Assembly: GCA_947044405.1 (NCBI GenBank)
Contig: CAMRHE010000652.1
Coordinates: 321,501 to 385,500, forward strand
Origin: Leptodactylus fallax
Lineage: Eukaryota > Chordata > Amphibia > Anura > Leptodactylidae
Direction of reading: 5' to 3'
Length of the DNA: 64,000 bases
Part shown: positions 33,935 to 48,801 of the stretch, piece by piece
Numbering within the stretch: the first letter of the stretch is position 1
Layout: each line of letters begins with the position of its first letter
Program-made: the position numbers and the translations under genes
The notes under the pieces: generated by a model
The model's input: only the letters and a program-made list of their open reading frames with translations
Told to the model about the DNA's origin: nothing
Databases searched by the model: none

Positions 33935-35041
33935 ATGGGTAAGCCTGTGAGGTCCCAAATGTACGACCTATTTCACCGGGCTAAAAAGTGGCTACAGCCA
34001 GAATTCTCTACTGCGGCTGAGGTGGTGGAAAGAGTTGTCCTAGACCGGTTTGTTCAAGCCTTGCCAGTACCGATACAGCGCTGTGTGGGACAAAGTGAGG
34101 TGAAGGATGTGGACCAGCTAGTTGCCCTGGTAGAGTGGTATCTGAATATGGAGGATTATCTCCAGGGCTACGCTTCTCCTCGGCCGGCCCCAAGGAACCA
34201 GAGGTGGATGCCTGATCCTGAAAAGGGTAAGACTGTTCCTAATATAAAGGGGATGAATGAGGCCCGTCGAGTAGGAACTGGCTCAGAACTATTAGCCAGG
34301 AACTCTAGGCCAATTCGCCCTAAAATGCCTATAAACATTACTTGCTGGCATTGTCATGGACTAGGCCATGTTGCTGCCAATTGTCCACTGGTGGATGAGC
34401 CTATGCAGTGTGATGCTGGGCGGAGGATGTCCCTGTTTGCTAGTCCTGCCTACTCTGCCCCGCTCTCTCAAGGCATAGAGCGACAAACGTGTATGGTGAC
34501 TGTTGAAGGACGCTATGCTAATGCTTTGTTGGACTCTGGTAGTCTAGTAACTCTTGTGAATGCCAGCCTGGTTGACACCAGGAAATTACAACACAGGGAG
34601 ATGGGAGTAATTTGCATACATGGCGATGCAAAGGTTTACCCCGCTGCCATATTGTCTTTTGATACTCCATGTGGAAAAGTTACCCATGAAGTTGGAGTGG
34701 TAAAGACTTTATTGCATAATGACATTTTAGGATGTGACTTTCCTTTGTTTTGGCAGTTGTGGGAAATGATGGAGAAATGTGTAAATGTATCTGTTATTGA
34801 TCCAGTTCCCTTGGGAGAACCTAACCATGTACCTGCTGTGGGTGTAACTCTGAATGAGAATGAGACTTCTCCTTTAGAGGTGTTTGCAGGGGATGTCGAG
34901 GAAGACACTCCCGAAATTGGTCTCCCTGACTTGCCAGTCTCCAATGGCAGACAGCGTTCATGGCTTACCATTTCAATTATCAACGTCCACCATCAGGGCG
35001 CTGAGAACTATAGTTTTCACTGCATTATCTGTTTCTTGTAG
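33935..35041 (+). pseudogene. Gag-protease remnant with SCAN-like capsid domain
   Basis: This retrotransposon polyprotein fragment has three landmarks. About residues 5-75 resemble the SCAN domain (LFHRAKKWLQPEFSTAAEVV, VLDRFVQALP, LVALVEWYL), which is known to derive from the capsid of Gmr1-like Ty3/gypsy elements. A CCHC zinc knuckle (C137-X2-C140-X4-H145-X4-C150) binds nucleic acid. An aspartic protease has ALLDSGSLVTLVN (D200-S-G). The frame is open for 368 codons, but homology fades near 34950, before any reverse transcriptase. The N-terminal gag half is missing. It sits between two zinc-finger loci without a splice link to either, so a host fusion is not indicated. Confidence 0.78.
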
Positions 35042-37281
<2,240 letters not shown>

Positions 37282-38256
37282 TGTTCAGACTGTAGGGATG
37301 TGGCCGGTGTGGAGCTCCTTTCTAAGACCTGCTGCCTCGGGATGTCTTCTGATATGGTATAACTTAAATCCCTGACTACACATAGAAAGTCATTACTGCT
37401 TAACACAGAGATTTCTGGTCTCATCTTAGTGACGGCTCTATCTAGCCCCGTTCTAGTTCTTTGATACATGGACCTAAGTAATGTTAAAGTGACAGATATG
37501 ACTATGGGTATTTGGATGGCAGCCGGTGTAACAGCCAGTCTGTATAATAACACATGGCACAGGAGGATTTTTTACACTTTAAAAATATAAAAAATTCCAA
37601 AATGATTCCCTGTTGGCGACAGATGCCTGTGGATGTTTATACACACCTGGTACTTTAGGAAGAAGCTATGGCTTTCACAAGTGCTGAAAAAGTATTCATA
37701 TTTAGGCTACATACACACGACCATGTGCAAGTAACTGGGCTGTAACCTTTATATAGTCTTATAGATCTTGTCTTTATGTAACCATTATATATTTTCTATA
37801 GTGTAAGAAATAAGTATGCATGTTAAGAGTTAATGTAAAACTTGTATCTTTCAAGTTATTTCTTAAGATTTTATGATCACTGTAGTCGTAGTCACCGTTA
37901 TGTTTTTAAATTTTGGGGTGAGAATATTTTGTTTCCTGAACATTTGTGATGTGGTTGTATCTGGGTCAGTTTGGTCCTCACAGCCGGTACGAATGTCCCA
38001 GGAACTATTATTATTTATAGTCAGATGTCTGGTTCATTCTATTTATAACTCCTTACTCAAAAAATTGGGGCATAGAGAAAATATAGGGTGTAACAAGTAT
38101 GAAGCTGTTCACATCTATTTCCCCTCATAGTGTAATACATTACTTTTTGTAATGTTTTTACATTTCTTTGGGGCTTTGTCCTTATATGTTTTCAATAAAG
38201 TTTGTTTATATTTGGTGAATTGGCGCATCTTTCTTTCCTTGTGGTTATGTTATAAT
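37282..38256 (+). other. 3' flank of locus A'
   Basis: Shares 37437-37565 and 37738-37905 with the flank of locus A. AATAAA at 38194-38199 is a candidate polyadenylation signal; the same context recurs at 35974. No further gene. Confidence 0.6.
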
Positions 38257-38560
38257 TAGAGATGAGCAAATCAAAGCTGACGAAGTGGAATTCGATCCGA
38301 ATTTCAGAAAATATTCGATTCGCATCGAATCCGGATTTCCTCACACTTCGTGGTAACGAATCACATTTTTTCCTAATTGGGGATATGCATTTTAAACTAA
38401 GGACACGTCGGAATAGCCTTTAGAAAGACTATTCTACTCCTACCTTTGCCATTGCATCACTCCCCCTGCGATGTCCTGGTTCTCCTAGCTCATGTAGGAA
38501 AAGAATAAAGATAGCCACCAAGCATGCGCAGAGCTGACAGTGCATGTTCGGTGGCCATCT
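38257..38560 (+). mobile_element. hAT right-terminal fragment, inverted
   Basis: Begins tagagatgagcaaatcaaag followed by cgaagtggaattcgat and tccggatttcctca. This is the reverse complement of the right end of the large hAT (23330-23408). No transposase is attached; the inner boundary is uncertain. Confidence 0.72.
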
Positions 38561-39206
38561 TTATTCTATTCCTACACGAGCGGCTCTATGTAACTGTTAT
38601 TATAAAGTATATTTACCAGCCATTACTACTACTAGGCTCACCTTCCAGGAATCTTAGTCTTCTCTACTGCTTTACTTCACACACAGTTCTAGGTTTTCTT
38701 TTTTGTAATCTATTTTTTTTTTTTTTTTTTTTCATTTTCAGTACAAAACCTGTTTTTTCACACACTTAATAATGCTCGGGGTCAGTGATGTACAATGCAG
38801 TAAAGCGGTAGGCTATATTACCAAGGTAGTCCTAGGAGGAACGTTCAACATCTTTGAGGAGTTTGACTGGTTATGTGGCCAGTAGGGTATCCAGACCGGC
38901 CAGCAACAAGTCCACGCTGTAAGATGGGACTATGGAACAGCCCACTGCACCTATTAGAAAGTCCATTTCTAAAATCACTCAGAGGACACCCAAGTCAACC
39001 ATATATCATAAGGTCATACAGAATATCTACAATATGTGGTATAACAACCTGGGACAAACATGGGATGTACAATGGCGTATGACTTCCCTTCATCTGATCT
39101 ACATTCATCGCCCCCCAAAAACCCACCAGCGAGGAAAGTAAGAAATGAAGAGACAGAATAGGAGCTTATACACAAAAAGTGTCCCTGACAATGGAGGCCA
39201 ATCAGG
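38561..39206. other. Intergenic, no gene seen
   Basis: Contains a T-run at 38711-38732 and unclassified sequence leading into the 99-bp array. No supported coding sequence. Confidence 0.5.
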
Positions 39207-40170
39207 ATATGAGATACGGCAGCACATGGAGGTACACAGGTTCTGTATGGTATCCTGCAGTACATTTACCACAGATGTTACAGCTGGGCCTGTAGTCTGG
39301 ATACAAGATGAGATACGGCAGGACATGGAGATATACAGGTTCTGTATGGTATCCTGCAGTACATTTACCACAGATGTTACAGCTGGGCCTGTACTCTGGA
39401 TACAAGATGAGATACGGCAGGACATGGAGGTATACAGGCTCTGTATGGTATCCTGCAGTACATTTACCACAGATGTTACATCTGGACCTGTAGCCTGGAT
39501 ACAAGATGAGATACGGCAGGACATGGAGGTATACAGGGTCTGTATGGTATCCTGCAGTACATTTACCACAGATGTTACAGCTGGGCCTGTAGCCTGGATA
39601 CAGGATGAGATACGGCAGGACATGGAGGTATACAGGTTCTGTATGGTATCCTGCAGTACATTTACCACAGATGTTACAGCTAGGCCTGTAGTCTGGATAC
39701 AAGATGAGATACGGCAGGACATGGAGGTATACAGGCTCTGTATGGTATCCTGCAGTACATTTACCACAGATGTTACAGCTGGGCCTGTAGTCTGGATACA
39801 AGATGAGATACGGCAGGACATGGAGGTATACAGGATCTGTATGGTATCCTGCAGTACATTTACCACAGATGTTACAGCTGGGCCTGTAGTCTGGATACAA
39901 GATGAGATACGGCAGGACAAGGAGGTATACAGGCTCTGTATGGTATCCTGCAGTACATTTACCACAGATGTTACAGCGAGGCCTGTAGTCTGGATACAAG
40001 ATGAGATACGGCAGGACATGGAGGTATACAGGATCTGTATGGTATCCTGCAGTACATTTACCACAGATGTTACAGCTGGGCCTGTAGTCTGGATACAAGA
40101 TGAGATACGGCAGGACATGGAGGTATACAGGCTCTGTATGGTATCCTGCAGTACATTTACCACATATCGT
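39207..40170. repeat. 99-bp minisatellite, about 10 copies
   Basis: The unit is exactly 99 bp (gatgagatac at 39307 and 39406), containing 'tggtatcctgcagtacattt' and accacagatgttaca. Because 99 is divisible by three and the unit has few stops, three 340-360-codon frames stay open on both strands. Their proteins are 33-residue repeats with no known domain, and I regard them as spurious. Confidence 0.95.
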
Positions 40171-40299
40171 CTGCTTATTATTTATAAGGACTACTGGACC
40201 ATTTCCGGTGCCTACAATCCATACATACAATAGATATATATCCTGGAAACACGATTTGTGAGCCCATCTTTAGAAATATGAAATTTTCTATGTTATTGC

Positions 40300-40350
<51 letters not shown>

Positions 40351-41948
40351 TATATATTTTATTCTTTATTAGAATGCCATCATTTGGTAATCCGAGGCTG
40401 CACATCAAGTTGGAGAAAAATCCAAAGCGGATCCGACAGTGCCAGTAACAAGCCGGTCTGTATATTGACAAGGTTGATGAGATGATACAGAAAGTGCTTA
40501 ATGGAAAGTCCACGATAAATATGGAATTTTCTCCATCCATATTGTATCTGATGCTTATACATATAATGAAGTCTGGAGAATTCTTGACCTGATTCTGTGC
40601 CAACAATTTTTCCCAAAGAATTACGTGTAACGGACAGAAAGTCACTTTTCAGCAGCCTGCGAATTGTCGCTCAGACCCTCTACATCAGTAGGTTACATGT
40701 TGGTTCCGTGTGTAACAGCTAACACCAGCACCACAAATACTCTCTTACTGCATGTCCACACGTAGGTCACCAACACATCATCATCATCATTGCTGTACTA
40801 GGACTTTGAAGCAGGTGTGATGTCTGCAGACCCATCATCTTCCTACCACCAGCCATTCCAAAGCTCTTCTCCGGCTGCTAAAGAGAAATCGTACATTGTA
40901 ATGACAATAAAGTATCACCTATATATATTCTGTCCTACCAGTGTCACCTATATATATATTCTGTCCTGTCAGTGTCACCTATATACATTCTGTCCTACCA
41001 GTGTCACCTATATATATTCTGTCCTGTCAGTGTTGGGTACGTTAAACTACAACTCCCAGCATGCTCCGTTCACTTCTATAGGAGTTCCAATAACACAACA
41101 AGTAGGATGCTGGGACTTGTAGTTCCACAACAGCTGGAGTGCAGAAGGTTGCCTACCCCACCATAAATAGTAAAAACACCATACGCCAAAAATAGAAATA
41201 ATACAACAATGTATATAAAAAAGTGTTCAGACAATAGCCTGAAACAACAAATTGTCTCAAACCAGAGAAAAATTTTTGAAGAAAAACATTTTCAACCATA
41301 AAAAAGACTAATATTAAATTTGAAATTTAGATGAGTTGGACGTGGACCAGTGGAATAAGCAGAGACCAGTGACACCCCGTGTATCGTCCGCTTGGGTCAG
41401 GGGACGGATCTTGTATCTGATATACTGCACATGAAGGGTTGGGAACCCTGTGACCTCGGCCCAGCAATCTGGAAGTGAGACTTGTGTATGTGCAATAAGC
41501 TGGGAGTCTAATATGTCTGGGAAATAGAAATTAAAAATTTAAAATTTTTATATGTAATTAAAAAAAATTTTTAAAAATTAGGCACCATGAAAATATTTAT
41601 TTATGTGCATGATGTCATGTACGTGCAATAGCTGACGGGGTTATTGCTGGTCCTGGAGTGACTGACATTGTCTGCAGCGTCATCCTCAGAGGTATCTGCT
41701 GCTTCAGGAAACACATCTAAAGGTTATTATATTGCATGTGTGACAATGACTTTACTGGACTGGAAATATGCAAAATATCTATTTATAAAAGGAAATTACT
41801 TCATGTGACGCCTGAAACTCCAACTCCAAGGACAATTCATTTGATTCTTCACCAATTATATTTTCTTGAGGATGTGACTGTAATGAGAAAATAGAATAAT
41901 CTTGGTAGATATTACAAATCTAAACTTGTATAAGTATAGTATATAGTT
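40171..41948. other. Intergenic with short repeats
   Basis: Contains (TA)n at 40306-40347, a 30-bp tandem repeat at 40916-41033 (about four copies of 'tatattctgtcctaccagtg') and the small element at 41040-41160. Bases 41160-41940 are AT-rich without a gene. Confidence 0.6.
41040..41160. mobile_element. Short foldback repeat with 'actacaactcccagcatgc' ends
   Basis: The left word aactacaactcccagcatgc is mirrored on the right by aggatgctgggacttgtagt. This is a small non-autonomous inverted-repeat element, followed by gagtgcagaaggttgcctacc. Class not known to me. Confidence 0.6.
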
Positions 41949-42332
41949 ACATGAGCCACAGTGACCTGGAAACCAACCTGTGCAGTGATAAGACCAGCAC
42001 GATCAGGGATGTACAAGCCATAGTGACCTGGAAACCAACCTGTGCAGCGATAAGACCAGCACGATCAGGGATGTACAAGCCACAGTGACCTGGAAACCAA
42101 CCTGTGCAGCGATAAGACCAGCACGATCAGGGATGTACAAGCCACAGTGACCTGGAAACCAACCTGTGCAGCGATAAGACCAGCACGATCAGGGATGTAC
42201 AAGCCATAGTGACCTGAGAACCAGCCTGTGCAGTGATAAAACCAGTACGATCAGGGATGTACAAGCCATAGTGACCTGAGAACCAGCCTGTGCAGTGATA
42301 AGACCAGTATGATCAGGCATGTACAAGCCACA
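41949..42332. repeat. 62-bp satellite, about 6 copies (block 2)
   Basis: Same monomer and period as 10638-11415, but most copies carry the variant 'gacctggaaaccaacctgtg' and 'agcacgatc'. The last two copies switch to the block-1 type 'gagaaccagcctgtg' and 'agtacgatc'. Confidence 0.95.
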
Positions 42333-43163
42333 GGACAGGACCCAGACGGTCCCGGTCGGCGGGAGGTATGGCCCGATTTCAACTCATCAGCGTCCAGAGA
42401 GGACACCGATGAGTTGAATACAGTGATGAAGCAGGAGCGGACAGTCTCTGCTTCATCACTGTACTCCTGTGCACCAGCCCTATGAGCTGTAGGCTCGATG
42501 TGATGACATCGGTCACATCACACCTGTAGCTCCCTCAACAGTCCGGAGTGGTGGACCTCAGACAGAACAGCAGAGGAGCAAGGAGAGGTAAGTATCTGTT
42601 TTATTATGTTTAACTGTGGGGGCAAATGGAGGGGGAACATTAAACTGGGGGCAAATGAAAAGGGGACATTAAATTGGTGGCAGATTGGAAGGGGCATTAA
42701 ACTGGGGGCAGATGAAGGGGGGCATTAAACTGGGGAGAGATGGAGGGGGGGCAGATAGAGCATGACATTAAACTGAGGGCAAGTTGGAAGGGGACATTAA
42801 ACTTGGGGGAGGAGACAGTGAAACATGAAACATAAAAGAAAAAAACAAAAAACATACCTGTCCCCAGTGTCTACCACCACTAACCGGCCCAGCGCAAATG
42901 GCGGCTTTACCGGTGGAAACCCCTTTGCCACACATAACTGCTGAGGCCAATCAGTGACCATAGGAAAGGAACTGATGATATCACTTACATACGTCACCAG
43001 TTCCTTTCTTGTGCCCGTTGATTCGCCTCAGCAGTCAGGTGCAGCGCAGAACTTCTACCGGCAAAGGAACAGCACATGCTGGATCGGACAGTGGTGGCAG
43101 ACACTGGTGTCAGGTGAGTATGAGTTTTTTTTTTTTAATGTTTCACCCTCCTTCCTTTCACCT
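42333..43163. other. MITE-like hairpins and a degenerate tandem repeat
   Basis: Bases 42380-42418 fold (caactcatcagcgtcc with accgatgagttga). So do 42420-42466 (cagtgatgaagcagg with ctgcttcatcactg). Bases 42604-42806 hold imperfect copies of 'gacattaaactgggggca'. Bases 42840-43125 are bounded by acatacctgtcc and caggtgagtatg, another foldback unit. No gene. Confidence 0.6.
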
Positions 43164-43513
43164 TTAAAGAGGTTGTCCAGGCTAAACATAAATTTCTAAT
43201 TAGGCCAGGGGAGGTGAAAAAAAAAAATCATACTCACCTGTCCCGGTGCTCTGGTGTCCTCCCAGGGTGGTCCAGTCGTACAGCTCGGCTGCTTTCTTGC
43301 TGTGGAATTTGTCACCGGCTGTGATGTTCCCTCAGCGGTCACATGCGGTGAGTAAAACAATAGAGCAGCAGGACCGGACCACGCAGGGAGGCACCGGAGC
43401 ATCGGGGACAGGTGAGTATGGGTTTTTTTTGTTTTGTTTTTTTTTTTTACACCACCCACGGCCGATTTAAAAAATAATATTTGAGTCCATTTTTGCCTGG
43501 ACAACCCCTTTAA
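43164..43513. mobile_element. MITE with TTAA target duplication
   Basis: TTAA at 43164-43167 and 43510-43513 flank inverted ends agaggttgtccaggc and gcctggacaacccct. Inside is a second inverted pair, catactcacctgtccc and ggggacaggtgagtatg. The TTAA duplication fits a piggyBac-type mobiliser, but no transposase is present. Confidence 0.75.
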
Positions 43514-43605
43514 GGGGATATGCAGGAGTATTATTATTATTAGGGGGAACACAAGGGGCATTATTAATTGATGGATACTCTTAATTTAAAGGTTTAAACT
43601 TTTAA

Positions 43606-43913
43606 TGCAGACAGCAGGGGAGGGTTATAATGCATCTTCCCCTCCTTACCGACGCTGGGTTGGCTGTCACCTTGTATGTATACAGAGCAGCTGCAGCAGT
43701 GATGTCAACAAGACCATGGGCAGCCAAACACTGTATACTGCTGTACTGCTGAGCACAGGGATTGGCTGTAGCCGTCCTGTTAACTCGACATCACTGCTGC
43801 AGCCGCTCTGTAAACAGAGCAGTGAAGGTGACAGGTGGCCCAGCACAGGAACAGAGGGGAGGATACAGGTAACTGCTAGCGCATTTTTATTTTATAACTC
43901 TCCCCTGCTGCAT
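43606..43913. mobile_element. Foldback MITE, about 308 bp
   Basis: Ends tgcagacagcaggggagggt and its counterpart aactctcccctgctgca. The core includes two near-copies of a cagagcagctgcagc-type word in inverse orientation. No coding capacity. Confidence 0.65.
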
Positions 43914-44819
43914 ACATAAAAATATCTGATCCTTGACAACCTCTAAGACAGCATACAGGCGGTATTATTAACTGAAGGGGCACACGCATTCATTTATAGG
44001 GGATTTATATATTATATATTTTATAATTGGGGTAGCAGCAGGATGGGTGTGCAGGTGAGGACAATGTGGGTCGGTGCCTGGAAAAATGAGGAGCCAAAGA
44101 TGTCTGTGCTGCAAACTTTACAGAGACAAGTCACAGCTGGAAGAAGTGGTCATGGCGGTCCAAAGGGAAGAAACAGGAATTGTGAAGGATTAGTCAGAGA
44201 CGTTACCTGTAAGTCACTACATGTAACTGCCCTGTATTCACCTAAATGGTCTGCAGAGCCCTGTGTAGAGCCGGTATATACTATTACTACTGTACTATAC
44301 TACTACTGTATAGTGATAATATTGGTATAACTTGGGATGGGGGCCCACTTGGACATGTTTGTGCCCCCTCTTCCCAACCCCTAGCTAAGCCTCTGGTTGG
44401 AACCAATCCAGTTGCAGCTTGTTGCTGCAAGCGTCACTGACGTACTGACACTGTGCGCGGCAGCGGGTTTCTGCAAAGGAGCCCAGATCAGCAGTATGAG
44501 CCCAGACCAGCCCCCAAATCTTTGAATTTCACTAACCACTCTGATAACTACAACCCAAGCCGCTCCAGATGCTCTGGGTCTGTTGAGAGTTGGGTCTGAG
44601 CATAGGCCATAAAAAAAGATTAACCCTGGACAACCCCTTTAATATACCCCACACAGTTTACTGTCCCTCGCACAGGATGTTAGCCCCCATCACTGCTCCC
44701 ACACAATATAATGGCCCCATCACTGTTCCCAATACAATATGGGGGACCAGTGAAGAGGCCACTGTATGGGGGGACCAGTGAAGTAGCCATAGAAAAAATT
44801 GGCCAAGACAACCCCTTGA
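43914..44819. other. Intergenic, partial MITE ends
   Basis: The right end of a TTAA-type MITE is seen at 44626-44642 (tggacaacccctttaa). Bases 44640-44800 carry a degenerate repeat like that at 29036 (acacaatataatggcccc). No gene. Confidence 0.5.
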
Positions 44820-45158
44820 AAGAGGTTGTCCATAAATTGGAGTGACCACTGTGGTGGCCGCCTGGGAGGTGAAAAAATATATATATTTTTTTTAAAGAAA
44901 GCATACTCACCTGTCCACAGCACCCCTTTGTCCCCTGCCTGTGTCTGTTCGGTCTCATGGTGGCCCCTCATTTCTGGAAATCCTGTAAATAATTGGTCTT
45001 AGCGATCACATGAGGTGCAGGACTCCCAGCAAGTAGCATGAGTCTGAATGGACACTGGCAGCGCACAATGGAGCACTTGAGACAGGTGAGTATGATTTTT
45101 TATTTATTTTATACCTCCTGCACAGCACATGGGTTGCTCCAATTCCTGGACAACTTCT
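44820..45158. mobile_element. TTAA-type MITE, second copy
   Basis: The left end aagaggttgtccataaattgg follows ttga (a mutated TTAA). The right end is ctggacaacttctt plus TTAA at 45159-45162. Inner catactcacctgtcc and acaggtgagtatg match the copy at 43164-43513. Confidence 0.7.
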
Positions 45159-45582
45159 TTAAATGATTTATCCATCTTTCTAATATTGATGGCTTGTCCT
45201 TAGGATAGCCCAGCAATATTACATCTGCAATGATACAACAGCCAGGACCTCTGCAGATCAGCTTTTCCAGGACAGTGCGGCTACAGGTAATGGTAACAAT
45301 TCTAGGAGCCACGCTGTTTACTTGCCATACAGAGTGTAGCAGTGTGTTTAGGTAATGCAGTGGTGCACATCGTATGGCGGGTGAGCAGCATGGCTCCGAA
45401 CATGTTTCGGTACCGTTGATCTGCAGGGGTCCTGATGGTGGGCCCCTAGAAACAATTCCACTGGTGGGCTCTAGACATCCAAGTCTGACACTGCCTGCTA
45501 GGGTTAGTTGTGGTCTGCTGACAACACTCTTGGTACATGGGTGTGGTTAGGGTACACCATTTTAGTGTTGTCCAAATACAGT
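45159..45582. other. Intergenic, no gene seen
   Basis: Unclassified sequence between the MITE and the candidate LTR. Confidence 0.4.
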
Positions 45583-45950
45583 TGTAAAGTGTTAGAGGAT
45601 GCTGGGGAACACCCCCTCTCATGAATATCAATGATTGAAGGAAACACATGGCGGGGTCTTTCCTTCTTCCTCTGACACCTGGAGAAGACCAACACATGGA
45701 TGAATAAACATGAACCAAGATGTCTGCAAGAGAACCAGCTTGAAGGAACCCAACACTGAACTTCTCCATGATGCAAGCTAATAAGACATTGACTGATATT
45801 TCTGTTACTCTGGAAGTTTTCCCTGTATCTATTTTTCCATGAAGACTTTAATAAATTTCCATGTTTTTATAAGAAGCCGAGTCCTCCAATCATGTTACCT
45901 TATGGGTCAACACGTGAGTAAGAATTCACTCAAGTATACAGTATTTTACA
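45583..45950 (+). mobile_element. Candidate 5' LTR of an endogenous retrovirus-like element
   Basis: Starts TGTAAAG and ends TTTTACA, giving a 6-bp inverted TG..CA terminus (368 bp). AATAAA lies at 45850-45855. A primer-binding site follows after two bases. The 5' boundary is a best guess and no 3' LTR was found. Confidence 0.55.
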
Positions 45951-45952
45951 AT

Positions 45953-45972
45953 TGGCGAGTCAGCCCAGTCGA
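45953..45972 (+). promoter_or_regulatory. Candidate tRNA primer-binding site (tRNA-Arg-like)
   Basis: tggcgagtcagcc starts with TGG, as expected for pairing with a tRNA 3' CCA. It agrees with the complement of a vertebrate tRNA-Arg 3' end as I remember it, with about one mismatch in 13. Position two bases after the LTR end is typical for retroviruses. Confidence 0.5.
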
Positions 45973-46690
45973 ATTTTTTTCCTGTTTTTTCTCATTCCTT
46001 CTGCTTGCAAGAGGAGAACGAGAAAGGATTTTGCTTGTTTTATAAAGTGCAAGCATCAGGAACTATCGAAAATTACCTAAGTGAATGAAACTCGCTTACA
46101 GCTGAGAGTTGCACGTGTTACACACGGAAGCCTGTGTGAGGAAAGCCTGTGAGGAACAGAAGAATTTTAGTACAGCAAATATTGAAGGAGGACTACAGAT
46201 GCCAGCCGTACTGAGACATGCTGATAAGAGGAACCAACTGTTCCAAGGAGAAACTACAAGGTGACAGTTCTCTACGGTTGTAAGTAAAAATTTTACATTC
46301 AATTATGGAAATGATACAGACGTTGTCTAAAAAGTGTAACTTAGAGTTTAAGTTTGTGCCTAGTGAAAGGTTACAGAATATATGGCAGGATTTGTATATA
46401 CAATGTGCACAGGCAAATTCTATCATTGAATATAAATCTTTTTGTGTTGCAAAAGAGAAAGAGAAGTTAAGGAATATTATGCATATAGTTAATATATTCC
46501 ATAAAGGTATATCAGAAAAGAAGTTACTTGAATGTAGTAATACACAGACTTCTATATCTGTAAGTCCTATTACACATGAGAATAGATCTGTTCAAACAGC
46601 CACTGAGGAAATTGCAACATACTGACGTGTAGCGTCACGTGGCTGTAATGATTACTCAAGATGACCATAATATAGGCACAGACATAGATA

Positions 46691-47576
<886 letters not shown>

Positions 47577-48442
47577 TATGTCAGTATATGATAAGGATTT
47601 ACAAATGAAAGAAACAAAGCTAAAATTAACGTTACAGAAACATTTGACCAATATGAGTAAGGACATTCCCACATATGATGTAAATATCCATGTGTGTAGA
47701 AACTCAGACATTTTTGAAAGTTATGCAGATAAGTTTGATTTATCTACTGAACAGAAAAAAAAAACTCTTGTTTATAATCTGGCTTCCTGCAAACTTTACG
47801 TGATTTCTATCAGCAAAGATGTCTTATGACAATGAGTCAAATGAATGGTTACAGGACAGTGATGTAGACAGATTAAAGAAATGAATCTGGCGCACTAGAG
47901 GTGACAGCATGCCAACATCTGAAATTCTGAATGAAATAAAAACTGGCAGAAATGAGTGTACATATACATTTATGTCTAGATTTGAGAGGACATATAAAGC
48001 TGTTATTAAAAATGTGAGCTCTGCATCTATGGTAAGAACTTTTGTAAAGAAATTCAGATTTCTGGATTTGGTCACTCTCACTATTGCATCAGATAAAAAG
48101 TCTTTATTTGAAGCTGCTAGTTTACTGGATATGGCCAGAAGACATCAGAGACAGATGGCAAGTGCAGCCCAAATAGGGCCAACTCAAAGAATAAAGTCAC
48201 CTAAAAGAAATCTGTCAAATCAGATTAAAGTTTCACCTATCTATAGAAAGAAAAGTGACAAAATCTATGAGACACGTAGGAAATTACACGTTCTATATAA
48301 GCCATATGTTATGCAAGAAGTTCCATTCATCAATCTTCCATTATCAGTTATAAATAAGCAAAGGTCAAGCTCTCAGCCATCCAAAGCTATTGATAGAGTC
48401 AGTCACATAGAAAAGAATGTACAAAATAAATCTTCACAGTAA

Positions 48443-48750
48443 TCCATCTATGAAATCTGATCTGCCCTTTCTTATTAGGAAAAAGTCACAGAGCTTGGAA
48501 TATCTTAATGACAGATCATTACTCAAACTAATGGTGGATGTTATTGACAGGAAGGTCATGGGTCGAGCTTAAAAATATCTCTATATTAATGACTGTCTAT
48601 TGGTATCATTTATTATTTGGGTTATGTAAAGATAAATCTTTATTTTTTACCTTTCATATGAGGAGAAATTCAATGATCAGGTATAAATTGAGATAGTTAT
48701 GTGATGATGTTTATATAATAGTCCTGATTATGATATTGTGAATAATACTA

Positions 48751-48798
<48 letters not shown>
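48443..48798. other. Short gene-free stretch ending in (TA)n
   Basis: Bases 48443-48742 may be decayed retroviral-element sequence, with no recognisable motif. Bases 48743-48798 are a TA microsatellite, the insertion site of Tc1-e. Confidence 0.5.

Positions 48799-48801
<3 letters not shown>

Noticed and set aside
39105..40233. Three 340-362-codon frames on both strands as a repeat-protein gene
   Set aside because: They are translations of a 99-bp minisatellite; all frames are equally open and no domain or start context is seen.
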